37,486 nucleotides of DNA from Sulfurovum sp. (GTDB taxonomy: Bacteria > Campylobacterota > Campylobacteria > Campylobacterales > Sulfurovaceae): assembly GCA_028684885.1 (NCBI GenBank), contig JAQUFB010000006.1, positions 1 through 37,486 on the forward strand, in the 5' to 3' direction. Below, one piece after another: positions 31,209 through 37,486 of the stretch. The notes under the pieces were generated by a model. The model had not been told where the DNA came from. It did not search any database and saw nothing but the letters and a program-made list of their open reading frames with translations. How positions within the stretch are numbered: position 1 is the first letter of the stretch; each line of letters opens with the position of its first letter. The position numbers and the translations under genes were made by a program.

Positions 31209-31636
31209 GATTCTCCCCTTCCCAAAGTAGAATGATAATATAGTTCTGCGATAGTATCAGAAAACGGGTGGAGAGTCAAGAGGAGCTGGGGTGTTCAGGT
31301 CATGCAAGGAGGGTAATGTTTATGAAAAAAGTGTGTTATCCCTGCTACGATACTATAAAAAAACTTACGGAAGTAGAGACTTTCACCCCAAGGGTATTTC
31401 CTACGGGCCGTCCCACAACCCACAACTATGTTTTTAGCATAAAGAAGCAGTTGCCTTCAGAATGTTTCTATCGTTTTTGAGAAAAAACTTAAAAGTATCC
31501 CGCTTTTAGGTGGGGCTAAAGCCTCCACTTCCCAATCAATACAAGTTATTTCACAATCTCCTGCCTCTTGATGCGTGGTTACACATCCTACGCGAAAGGA
31601 CTTATCCCTCTGTTGCAAAAAGGGATCGTATAATAC
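31209..31636. repeat. Gene-poor region with dispersed repeats
   Basis: No convincing gene. It holds the lipoprotein promoter area (minus-strand TATATTATCAT), the 24-bp element ACCCCAAGGGTATTTCCTAC plus GGGC (31385-31408), a hairpin GTGGGGC-taaa-GCCTCCAC (31510-31528, one bulge) and TGATGCGTGGTTACACATCC plus TACGCGA (31569-31595), which matches the copy at 4204-4230. A 54-codon frame beginning at 31316 has a good AAGGAGGG site but is largely repeat sequence. Confidence 0.6.
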
Positions 31637-33370
31637 TCATACCTTGAACCCCATGCTCTTGCTGCCATCGAAACTGCTGCCGAGCTCTTTTTCGATCTCT
31701 TCGAGGAAGTCCTGGCTGCTGAAGATGCTCTCCTCCCTGACGGCGACTTTGTAGGCGGTGTTTTTGATGATCAGGTTGATCTGGCCCCCCGTCAGGTCAT
31801 GAGCGGCTAACGCCTGCACATCGAAATCCTCCGTATAGTCCGCATTCTCGGGGAGCATGAACTGCCAGAGTCTCAGACGCTGTCTTTTCCCCGGTTTTTT
31901 AAACTCGATCTTGTAGTTGAAGCGCCGTGAGAAGGCTTTGTCGATGTTGCCCAGCAGGTTTGTCGTGGCGATCAGTATCCCCTCGAAACGCTCGATCTGC
32001 TCCAGAAAGATATTCTGCATCTGGTTGTGCATCTTGTCTGCGCTGCTGCCTGTCCCCTCGGTTCTGCTGCTCAGAAACTGGTCGGCTTCATTGAGCAGCA
32101 GGATCGGTTCCACTTTCGCTTTCTGGCTCAACTCCTTAAACTCGTCAAAAATGCGTCTCACATTCTTTTCGCTCTCCCCCACATACATCGAGAGGATCTT
32201 CGAGCAGTCAAAGGAGAGGATCGGACGCTTCAGTGTCTTCGCCAGGCTCATCGCCGTCATCGTCTTGCCCGTTCCCGCACTGCCGTAGAAGATGATGCGT
32301 GCATCGATCCCCTTGCGCTTGTCTTTGATCCCCCACTCTTTGAGTTTCCTGAAAACCTCTTTATCCACCTGTTTGATCAGGTTGTCCAACGTCTCCCTGG
32401 TTTTGGGATGCAGCACCACATCATCCAGCGTTGTCGTCGGCTTGAGATACTCAAAGAGCTCCTGCTCCTGCACCAGTGCATCGAGTTTGAGTTTGGTCAC
32501 CTTCTTTTTCTTGCTCGGGTGGATGATACGCTGCATCACCTCCTCCTGCAGATAGAATGAACGGCTGACACCCCCGAACATATTGAGTATCTCTTCATAG
32601 TCGATGATATCTTCAGTGATCAGTTTTGCACCGTCCTCGAGCAGTGAACGGTTTTTGATCTTCTCATACTCATCAAAGCTGATCAGCTCAATCAGTGTGT
32701 TCATATCCCTGAACTGCCCTTCACCGCCGCTGTACTCCTCTTTGAGCAGCGCAAGAAAGATACGCTGCTCTTTTTCATCCAGGTCCTTCTCTTTGAAAAA
32801 CTCCTCCACAACGATCGGTGTCTCGGTTAGCTTCACCCGCTCCTCGATACGGGTCGTAAGCAGGTTCAGTTTATTTTTAAGCCGTCCGATACTGAGTGAG
32901 TTATCCGCAAAGCCCTGTTTATAGGTGGCGATCTTATGCAGCAGCGTCACCATATCAAACTGGTCCTGCAGATACTCCAGGTGGTCTGTATAAGGCTTGA
33001 TATCGGGCAGGTAGATCTCCAGTGAGCCCTCCTCGAGAAGTTTAAGGAGAGAAATGCTCGGCGTCACCGAGGTATTCAGCAGCTCCAGTGTAGATGCATC
33101 ATGCGCTTTAAGCTGACCGAAACTCACCTGTATGATCCATCCCAGGTCAAGCAGGTTTTTTACCAGTTTGAGTTCCTTGAGATACGCATACTCCTCTCCT
33201 GAAAAGTTATCCTGCAGCATCTCAATGACAGGTACCTCCTCAAGGCCCTTGACATACCGCAGGCAGACATACTGGATCAGCTGCGCTTCCTCTTCCGTAC
33301 ACTTCAGATGTTCAAATACCGATGTCGACGCCACATCTTTGGCTTCTATAAACTCTATTAGATATTTCAA
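31637..33370 (-). CDS. AAA family ATPase (Cj0377-like)
   Basis: A 577-residue protein. Residues 1 to about 310 are mostly helical and match no domain I can name. The AAA module shows Walker A GSAGTGKT (363-370), Walker B ILLLNEAD (423-430, with Asn where most AAA proteins have Asp), sensor 1 ATTN (468-471) and arginine finger SRRF (481-484). The pattern resembles the Cdc48/FtsH-like ATPase Cj0377 of Campylobacter, of unknown function. The C-terminal lid contains ALAAHDLTGGQINLIIKNTA. The start is TTG at 33370 with GAGGA 6 bases upstream; the nearby ATG is out of frame. It is monocistronic and divergent from the PTS genes. A remodelling or unfolding role is inference. Confidence 0.83.
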   Translation of the reverse strand: MKYLIEFIEAKDVASTSVFEHLKCTEEEAQLIQYVCLRYVKGLEEVPVIEMLQDNFSGEEYAYLKELKLVKNLLDLGWIIQVSFGQLKAHDASTLELLNTSVTPSISLLKLLEEGSLEIYLPDIKPYTDHLEYLQDQFDMVTLLHKIATYKQGFADNSLSIGRLKNKLNLLTTRIEERVKLTETPIVVEEFFKEKDLDEKEQRIFLALLKEEYSGGEGQFRDMNTLIELISFDEYEKIKNRSLLEDGAKLITEDIIDYEEILNMFGGVSRSFYLQEEVMQRIIHPSKKKKVTKLKLDALVQEQELFEYLKPTTTLDDVVLHPKTRETLDNLIKQVDKEVFRKLKEWGIKDKRKGIDARIIFYGSAGTGKTMTAMSLAKTLKRPILSFDCSKILSMYVGESEKNVRRIFDEFKELSQKAKVEPILLLNEADQFLSSRTEGTGSSADKMHNQMQNIFLEQIERFEGILIATTNLLGNIDKAFSRRFNYKIEFKKPGKRQRLRLWQFMLPENADYTEDFDVQALAAHDLTGGQINLIIKNTAYKVAVREESIFSSQDFLEEIEKELGSSFDGSKSMGFKV

Positions 33371-33515
33371 TAAAATTCCTCATTATTTCACTATGGTTAT
33401 ATACTAAGAGTATAGCAAATATTTTCAATTTTTCGTTGAGCGCAGCCTTTGAACCTAAAAGAATATAAAAGATGAAAACATCTAAACAGGCTGCCGGCAG
33501 ACTCCCCATAAAGAT

Positions 33516-33526
33516 TTTGGTATACT
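33516..33526 (+). promoter_or_regulatory. Extended -10 promoter for the PTS genes
   Basis: TGG-TATACT (33518-33526) is an extended -10 element; transcription would start near 33533, about 20 bases before the ATG at 33554. The upstream TTG used by the ORF track overlaps this element and is therefore unlikely to be the start. Confidence 0.5.
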
Positions 33527-33553
33527 TTGAAAAATCCATTTTTAAAGTATCCG

Positions 33554-35380
33554 ATGATGCCATTTAAAACACTTTTCTACAAACCGCTTTCAAGTACGCT
33601 CACCGTGACCTCGATCAACGGGTTCCACCTCAGGCCTGCAGCGAAATTCGCCACCGAAGCCAAACAGTTTCTCTGCGATATTCATATCGAGTTTGACCAG
33701 AAAAGAGTCAATGCAAAAGCGGTCAATGCGATCCTCTCTCTCAACCTTGACAGGGAGGATACGTTTACCCTGACTGCCCATGGGAAGGATGCGAAAAAAG
33801 CGATCGAAATACTCAGGGATACCTTTGCGACACTTATGAACGCAGAGAGCGAACCAAAACAGATAGTAAAGCGGAATACCTCTTACCAAAGTCCCACACT
33901 CTCAGGTGAGATCATCAGTGAGGGGATTGCGGTAGGAAGCCTGCATCGTTTCACTGTCCGGGAGGTAGCGCATGCATCACTGTGTTCCTTTGAAGAAGCG
34001 CTCAAAAAGAGTGGCGATGAGCTGGAGAGGCTCTATGCCCATTCCAAAAAAAATGCGGATGCACCTATCTATCTGGCACAAAAAGCCCTGCTTCTCTCAC
34101 TCGCTGAGGGGATCGATACGCTTGAAGATTTCATCGCACGTATCGAAGCCGAAAAAGAGGGCCTCAAACATGGGCGGCATGCAACAAAGATCGCAGATCT
34201 CAACGACCTGCTTTACCGGATCAAAAAACAGATGGGATATGACTATCAGGTTTCACTGCCAAAAACCCCGTTTATTCTGAGTGCGGATGACCTGCTTCCG
34301 GGCCAGATCAAGATCCTTGAGAACAGTACGGTGCTTGGTGTTGTGCTGACAAACGGTTCCTTGACTTCGCATACAGCGATCCTTCTGCGTGCAGCTGGCA
34401 TCCCCTCTCTTTTGCTGGACAGCCCTATGCACAGGGAAGAAAAGAAAGTGATCCTGGATGCCTACAGCGGCGTGATCGTCATTCAGCCTTCGCCGGAAGA
34501 TCTGATACAAGCCTTCAGGCGACAGAACGAGGATGAAAAACTGCAGCTTGAGATCCGACAAAACCGTTTCACTCCCGCCCTCACCAAATCAGGAGAAAAG
34601 ATCAACCTCTTTGCCAATGTCTCCGACCTCGACTCTGCAAAGCGTGCCAAGGAGGAGGGTGCAGAGGGTATCGGTCTGCTGCGATCGGAGTTTCTTTTCA
34701 AAACACACAAACCCATCATCAGGGATCAGGTCAAAGCCTACCGTGCGATCTTTGATCTCTTCGAGGATGTCACGGTACGTACCCTTGATGTGGGCGGAGA
34801 CAAGGCACTCCCCTATATCGATATTCCCAAAGAACAGAACCCCTTTCTGGGTATTCGCGGTATCAGGCTGTTAAAGACCGAACCTAAACTGCTTGAGGAG
34901 CAGCTGGAGGCGATCTTCCTTGCCGCGGAGAACAGGCCGGTCAAAGTGATGTTCCCGATGATCAGCACACCCGAGGAGTTCAGCGAAGCCAAAAGTTTTG
35001 CTCTCAATATCGCCCTTGAAAAAGATATCCCCATCGACAAGCTGCGTTTCGGCATGATGATCGAGGTTCCCTCCGTACTCTTTGCGCTCCGGGAGTTCAA
35101 CGATCTTGTGGATTTCTACTCTATCGGCACCAACGACCTGGCGCAGTACCTTTTTGCCGTGGAGCGCACCCACCCTACCCTCAAGATCGACCCCGCTTCC
35201 CCGATACTTTTTGATGTCATCAGGCATGTGATGAAGGAGTCGACCAGGCCGGTCAGTCTCTGCGGCGAACTGGCAGGGGATACACGAGCGATCCCTCAGC
35301 TTCTTGAAACCGGTATCCGCACACTCTCCGTCTCGGGAAAACGTATCGGACAGATCAAGGAGAGAATAAGAAATGTTTAA
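33554..35380 (+). CDS. ptsI: Fused HPr-Enzyme I of the sugar phosphotransferase system
   Basis: A 608-residue fusion of the two general PTS proteins. HPr (about 15-95): the phosphorylated His25 is in NGFHLRPAAKF, while the regulatory Ser46 site reads NAKAVNAILSL with Ala, so HPr-kinase control is not expected. Enzyme I follows: SGEIISEGIAVGSLHRF, phospho-His about 273 in NGSLTSHTAILLRAAGIPSL, RSEFLF, RTLDVGGDKALPY, MFPMISTPEEF, MIEVPSVLFALREF and the PEP-site block SIGTNDLAQYLFAVERTH and LCGELAGD. It takes phosphate from PEP and passes it to an EIIA, which is absent here. The first Met choices are 33554 or 33557; no strong ribosome site is visible. The stop lies in the first copy of a 13-bp direct repeat. 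Confidence 0.92.
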   Translation: MMPFKTLFYKPLSSTLTVTSINGFHLRPAAKFATEAKQFLCDIHIEFDQKRVNAKAVNAILSLNLDREDTFTLTAHGKDAKKAIEILRDTFATLMNAESEPKQIVKRNTSYQSPTLSGEIISEGIAVGSLHRFTVREVAHASLCSFEEALKKSGDELERLYAHSKKNADAPIYLAQKALLLSLAEGIDTLEDFIARIEAEKEGLKHGRHATKIADLNDLLYRIKKQMGYDYQVSLPKTPFILSADDLLPGQIKILENSTVLGVVLTNGSLTSHTAILLRAAGIPSLLLDSPMHREEKKVILDAYSGVIVIQPSPEDLIQAFRRQNEDEKLQLEIRQNRFTPALTKSGEKINLFANVSDLDSAKRAKEEGAEGIGLLRSEFLFKTHKPIIRDQVKAYRAIFDLFEDVTVRTLDVGGDKALPYIDIPKEQNPFLGIRGIRLLKTEPKLLEEQLEAIFLAAENRPVKVMFPMISTPEEFSEAKSFALNIALEKDIPIDKLRFGMMIEVPSVLFALREFNDLVDFYSIGTNDLAQYLFAVERTHPTLKIDPASPILFDVIRHVMKESTRPVSLCGELAGDTRAIPQLLETGIRTLSVSGKRIGQIKERIRNV

Positions 35381-35629
35381 CGCTATAGAGAATCATCAAA
35401 TGAAACGCGACCAGTCGCGTGAGCACCCCAAGGGCACTTCTTTCAGGGCGCTCTCTGCTGAAGACAAGCAACTATATTGCAGTACAAGTGAAGCACTAAA
35501 TGCTGAATCGTGGAACCCAGTGTTAACAATCTCAAATAAAGAAAGTTGCCTGAACGGCAAGTTTTTTAACAGAGACAGGATGGAGCTTTGCTCTATCTCC
35601 GTCCTTCAAATGGAGCTAAGAAATGTTTA
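35367..35629 (+). mobile_element. 250-bp insertion flanked by a perfect 13-bp direct repeat, between the HPr-EI and EIICB genes
   Basis: TAAGAAATGTTTA occurs at 35367-35379 (EI stop) and again at 35617-35629 (EIICB start), exactly 250 bases apart. Without the insert, the EI end (RNV-stop) and the EIICB start (ATGTTTAG) would overlap as one stretch. The insert holds CGCGA-ccag-TCGCG (35406-35419), a diverged copy of the 24-bp element (35425-35449), a terminator-like hairpin TTGCC-tgaac-GGCAA with six T bases (35546-35567) and a hairpin at 35578-35598. It has no credible gene or terminal inverted repeats. Confidence 0.7.
35542..35598 (+). promoter_or_regulatory. Two-hairpin leader of the EIICB gene, first hairpin terminator-like
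   Basis: Hairpin 1, TTGCC-tgaac-GGCAA followed by GTTTTTT, could end transcription coming from ptsI. Hairpin 2 (35578-35598) has a 9-bp stem with two G-U pairs around TTT: GGATGGAGC-ttt-GCTCTATCT. The pair resembles the leader at 2379-2441. Confidence 0.5.
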
Positions 35630-36999
35630 GTCTGCTCCAGAAGATCGGGAAAGCCCTGATGACACCCATCGCGGTGCTGCCGGTAGCGGCACTGCTGCTG
35701 CGCCTGGGCTTTGGCGATATCTTTGACGGAGAGATCGCAGCCATCATGAAGAGTGCGGGCGAAGCGGTCTTCTCTCACCTTGACCTGCTCTTTGGAATCG
35801 GCATCGCCTACGGACTGGCAAAGAACAACGACGGTGCCGCTGCGCTCTCCGGAGCGATCGGCGTGCTGATCGCCAAAGCGGTTTACAGCACGATCGACGA
35901 AAGTGTCAACATGGGAGTCTTTGTCGGGATCATCATCGGGGTGCTTGCCGGGACCCTCTACAACCGCTATCATGCGATCAAGCTTCCGGAGTTTCTCGGC
36001 TTCTTCGGAGGTAAACGCTTTGTGCCGATCATCACAGCGATCTCCGCCATCGGTGTCGGGATACTGGCAGGATACTTCTGGCACTATGCCCAGGGAGCGA
36101 TCGACAGTTTTTCCAACCTTATCATCGGCCTAAAAGAGTTCGGTACCTTCATCTACGGGACACTCAACCGTACGCTCATCCCGCTTGGGCTGCACCATAT
36201 CCTCAACTCGGTCTTCTGGTTCCAGCTGGGCGAGTACACCTACCTCAAAGAGGGGGTAGAAGTCGTCGCCAACGGCGATCTTCACCGTTTCTTTGCAGGA
36301 GACAAGAGTGCGGGGGTCTATATGGCAGGCTTCTATGTGGTGATGATGTTCGGGCTGCCGGCCATGGCACTGGCGATCTACCTCAATACCCCGAACTCCT
36401 ACCGCAAAAAGGCAGGGGCGATCCTTGCCGGGGTGGCGTTTACCTCGTTCCTTACAGGGATCACAGAACCGTTGGAGTTCCTCTTTCTGTTTGTCGCTCC
36501 TGTGCTTTTTTTACTGCATGTACTCCTTACGGGACTGGCGCTGGCAAGTGCACAGATGCTCGATATCCATGCGGGATTCGGTTTCTCTGCAGGATTTATC
36601 GACTACCTGATCAACTACAAACTGGCGACCAACCCGCTGCTGCTGCTTCCATTGGGTGCGATATTTGCAGTGCTCTATTTTTTCACAAGCTACTACACGA
36701 TCAGAGTGCTGAAACTGCGGATCTTTGAAGAGGCACAGAGTGAAAATAATCTGCAAAGCGATGAGGAAGCGATGGCTTTTATCGCTGCACTGGGCGGGAA
36801 TGAAAACATCCTCGATACCGATGCCTGTATCACCAGGCTCCGCATGCGCGTCAATGACAGCAGCGGACTCAAAGATGAGGATTTTGTGGCACTGGGCGCC
36901 AAAGGGGTGATACGCCCCGACAGACAGACGATACAGATCGTGCTGGGAAGCAGGTCTGAAAAGGTGGCGGAGAAGATCAAAGAAGCACTGGGAGGATGA
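35623..36999 (+). CDS. PTS EIICB permease of the glucose/N-acetylglucosamine class
   Basis: A 458-residue membrane transporter that imports and phosphorylates a sugar. The EIIC domain (about 1-375) has some ten helices with family marks LLQKIGKALMTPIAVLPVAA, YGLAKNNDGAAALSGAIGVL, IPLGLHHILNSVFWFQLGEY and the substrate loop FLTGITEPLEFLFLFVAP. The EIIB domain (about 385-458) carries the phosphocysteine C402 in TDACITRLRMR. GlcNAc or glucose is the likely substrate; GITEPLEF and the overall layout favour a NagE-like GlcNAc permease, with low certainty. No EIIA domain is attached. GGAG lies 7 bases before ATG 35623 and comes from the insertion. Sugar PTS genes are uncommon in this phylum, so transfer is possible. 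Confidence 0.88.
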   Translation: MFSLLQKIGKALMTPIAVLPVAALLLRLGFGDIFDGEIAAIMKSAGEAVFSHLDLLFGIGIAYGLAKNNDGAAALSGAIGVLIAKAVYSTIDESVNMGVFVGIIIGVLAGTLYNRYHAIKLPEFLGFFGGKRFVPIITAISAIGVGILAGYFWHYAQGAIDSFSNLIIGLKEFGTFIYGTLNRTLIPLGLHHILNSVFWFQLGEYTYLKEGVEVVANGDLHRFFAGDKSAGVYMAGFYVVMMFGLPAMALAIYLNTPNSYRKKAGAILAGVAFTSFLTGITEPLEFLFLFVAPVLFLLHVLLTGLALASAQMLDIHAGFGFSAGFIDYLINYKLATNPLLLLPLGAIFAVLYFFTSYYTIRVLKLRIFEEAQSENNLQSDEEAMAFIAALGGNENILDTDACITRLRMRVNDSSGLKDEDFVALGAKGVIRPDRQTIQIVLGSRSEKVAEKIKEALGG

Positions 37000-37133
37000 T
37001 CAGTTTTATCCGGAAGAGAGAAAACAACCAATAGTATTCACATCACCCTAAAACCCACCTGCTTTTCCAAGTGTTTTAACCGCTTCGATCCATACTGCTT
37101 TCATTATTTATTTTTTATTGTGCTAGATATCGT

Positions 37134-37139
37134 TATAAT
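37134..37139 (+). promoter_or_regulatory. Probable -10 element of the interrupted lipoprotein gene
   Basis: TATAAT about 100 bases before the ATG at 37242, preceded by T-rich sequence. The leader contains CACACA-atg-TGTGTG (about 37184-37198) and an AGGA site about 11 bases before the ATG. Confidence 0.4.
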
Positions 37140-37241
37140 TCCAAAACTTTTAGCAGACATCGCTTAAAGAGATACAATGATTCCACACAATGTGTGTGAT
37201 ATCAGAGTATGACCAACCAAATATTGCCCAGGAAACCTTAA

Positions 37242-37324
37242 ATGAAATTTTTACACTTGTCCATCATTATTGCACTTTTAACATTTCAGGGATGTGCGAC
37301 CAAAGAGGCTGCTCCGGATGCAAA
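37242..37324 (+). pseudogene. 5' fragment of a lipoprotein gene broken by an IS element
   Basis: The first 27 or so codons, MKFLHLSIIIALLTFQGC then ATKEAAPDA, form a lipoprotein signal peptide with Cys18 and the start of a mature lipoprotein. From about 37325 the frame continues only into sequence that, on the other strand, is the end of a transposase, so the ORF track's 70-residue product is a chimera. The rest of the gene would lie beyond the IS, outside the window. Promoter and ribosome site are still in place. Confidence 0.6.
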
Positions 37325-37486
37325 GATAGCGTCAAAAATTTTCTGTAAATTCTTCCTCGGCTTCTTTAAATTGTACCAAATTATCCCACGAAACATACTT
37401 GCGATCCAGCCACTTGGCATTGGTATCCACAGCCAAAGGCACCAACAGGCGTAATACAGAGTTGTCTCCGGGGAAAGCACCCACAA
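37325..37486 (-). mobile_element. End of an IS256-like insertion sequence
   Basis: The IS edge is placed at about 37325, where GATAGCGTCAAAAATTTTCT resembles terminal inverted repeats of IS256-type elements and the lipoprotein reading frame ceases to make sense. The other end is outside the window, so the repeat pair and target duplication cannot be checked. Confidence 0.55.
37332..37486 (-). CDS. IS256-type (mutator) transposase, C-terminal end (cut by window edge)
   Basis: Minus-strand frame ending in TGA at 37332-37334, not in the ORF track. The 50 visible residues include VGAFPGDNSVLRLLVPLAVD, NAKWLDRKYVSWDNLVQ and end EAEEEFTENF. The V-G-x-F-P-x-D/N-x-S-x-x-R-L segment followed by W-x(3-6)-R-x-Y-x-S is typical of the C-terminus of IS256/mutator transposases, downstream of the last catalytic Glu. 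The overlapping ORF-track entry 37286-37486 is the wrong frame. Confidence 0.6.
   Translation of the reverse strand, partial: VGAFPGDNSVLRLLVPLAVDTNAKWLDRKYVSWDNLVQFKEAEEEFTENF

Noticed and set aside
31268-31480. 70-residue plus-strand ORF, or 54 residues from the ATG at 31316 with a good AAGGAGGG site
   Set aside because: Much of the frame is the dispersed 24-bp element and flanks (TPRVFPTGRPTTHNY); no family recognised. Kept only as part of the gene-poor region.
35373-35630. 85-residue ORF between the HPr-EI and EIICB genes
   Set aside because: It spans the repeat-rich insertion; both its start and its stop lie in the two copies of the 13-bp direct repeat.
37286-37486. 66-residue minus-strand ORF at the right edge
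   Set aside because: Wrong frame; the neighbouring frame ending at 37332 gives a transposase C-terminus.

Overview
The window looks like chromosomal DNA of a Campylobacterota (Epsilonproteobacteria) member, most probably Sulfurovum- or Sulfurimonas-like. The grounds are an HP0268-like small gene next to miaB, a UbiA-type prenyltransferase resembling those of the futalosine menaquinone route, a 17.6-kb complex I operon with two nuoG genes and no normal nuoE or nuoF, and a Cj0377-like AAA ATPase. Genus placement is inference from gene content; no similarity search could be run.

Layout. 1-452: 5' part of nusA (minus strand, absent from the ORF track because it runs off the edge). 657-3923 (plus): HP0268-like protein, miaB, a DUF374-type acyltransferase and a tyrosine recombinase whose 3' end runs into a 105-bp heptanucleotide array. 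4250-8594 (minus): tilS, a small unknown ORF, a GIY-YIG protein, rimO and an outer-membrane porin with a strong promoter. 8836-9180: tRNA-Phe and tRNA-Arg(GCG). 9296-11076 (minus): a membrane-anchored unknown protein, an mqnP/ubiA-type prenyltransferase and pssA, divergent from miaA (11138-12043, plus). 12286-29911 (minus): the nuo operon in the order A-B-C-D-(E-like)-(F-like fusion)-G-G-H-I-J-K-L-M-N. 30139-31208: a membrane-anchored rhodanese convergent with a lipoprotein. 31637-33370 (minus): AAA ATPase. 33554-36999 (plus): an HPr-EI fusion and an EIICB permease of a sugar phosphotransferase system. 37242-37486: a lipoprotein gene broken by the end of an IS256-like element.

How the genes work together. 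The nuo operon encodes the membrane arm and Q-module of complex I, but the NADH-input module is rebuilt. A 669-residue protein joins a remnant of the NuoF C-terminal iron-sulfur domain, lacking one cysteine ligand and the whole FMN/NADH domain, to a GltD-like FAD/NAD(P) oxidoreductase. NuoE is replaced by a cysteine-free protein with an Ala/Glu/Lys-rich tail. NuoG is present twice with different sets of cluster ligands. The prenyltransferase would supply the menaquinone this enzyme reduces. MiaA and MiaB together make ms2i6A37 in tRNA, TilS makes lysidine, and RimO is the ribosomal methylthiotransferase related to MiaB. The PTS pair would import and phosphorylate an amino sugar or glucose, but no EIIA is present here.

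The most unusual non-coding content is (i) five phase-locked heptanucleotide arrays with different unit sequences, at gene ends or inside tilS; (ii) a 250-bp insertion flanked by a perfect 13-bp direct repeat exactly at the ptsI/EIICB junction; and (iii) several dispersed palindromic repeat families, one of which carries a second repeat inside it.
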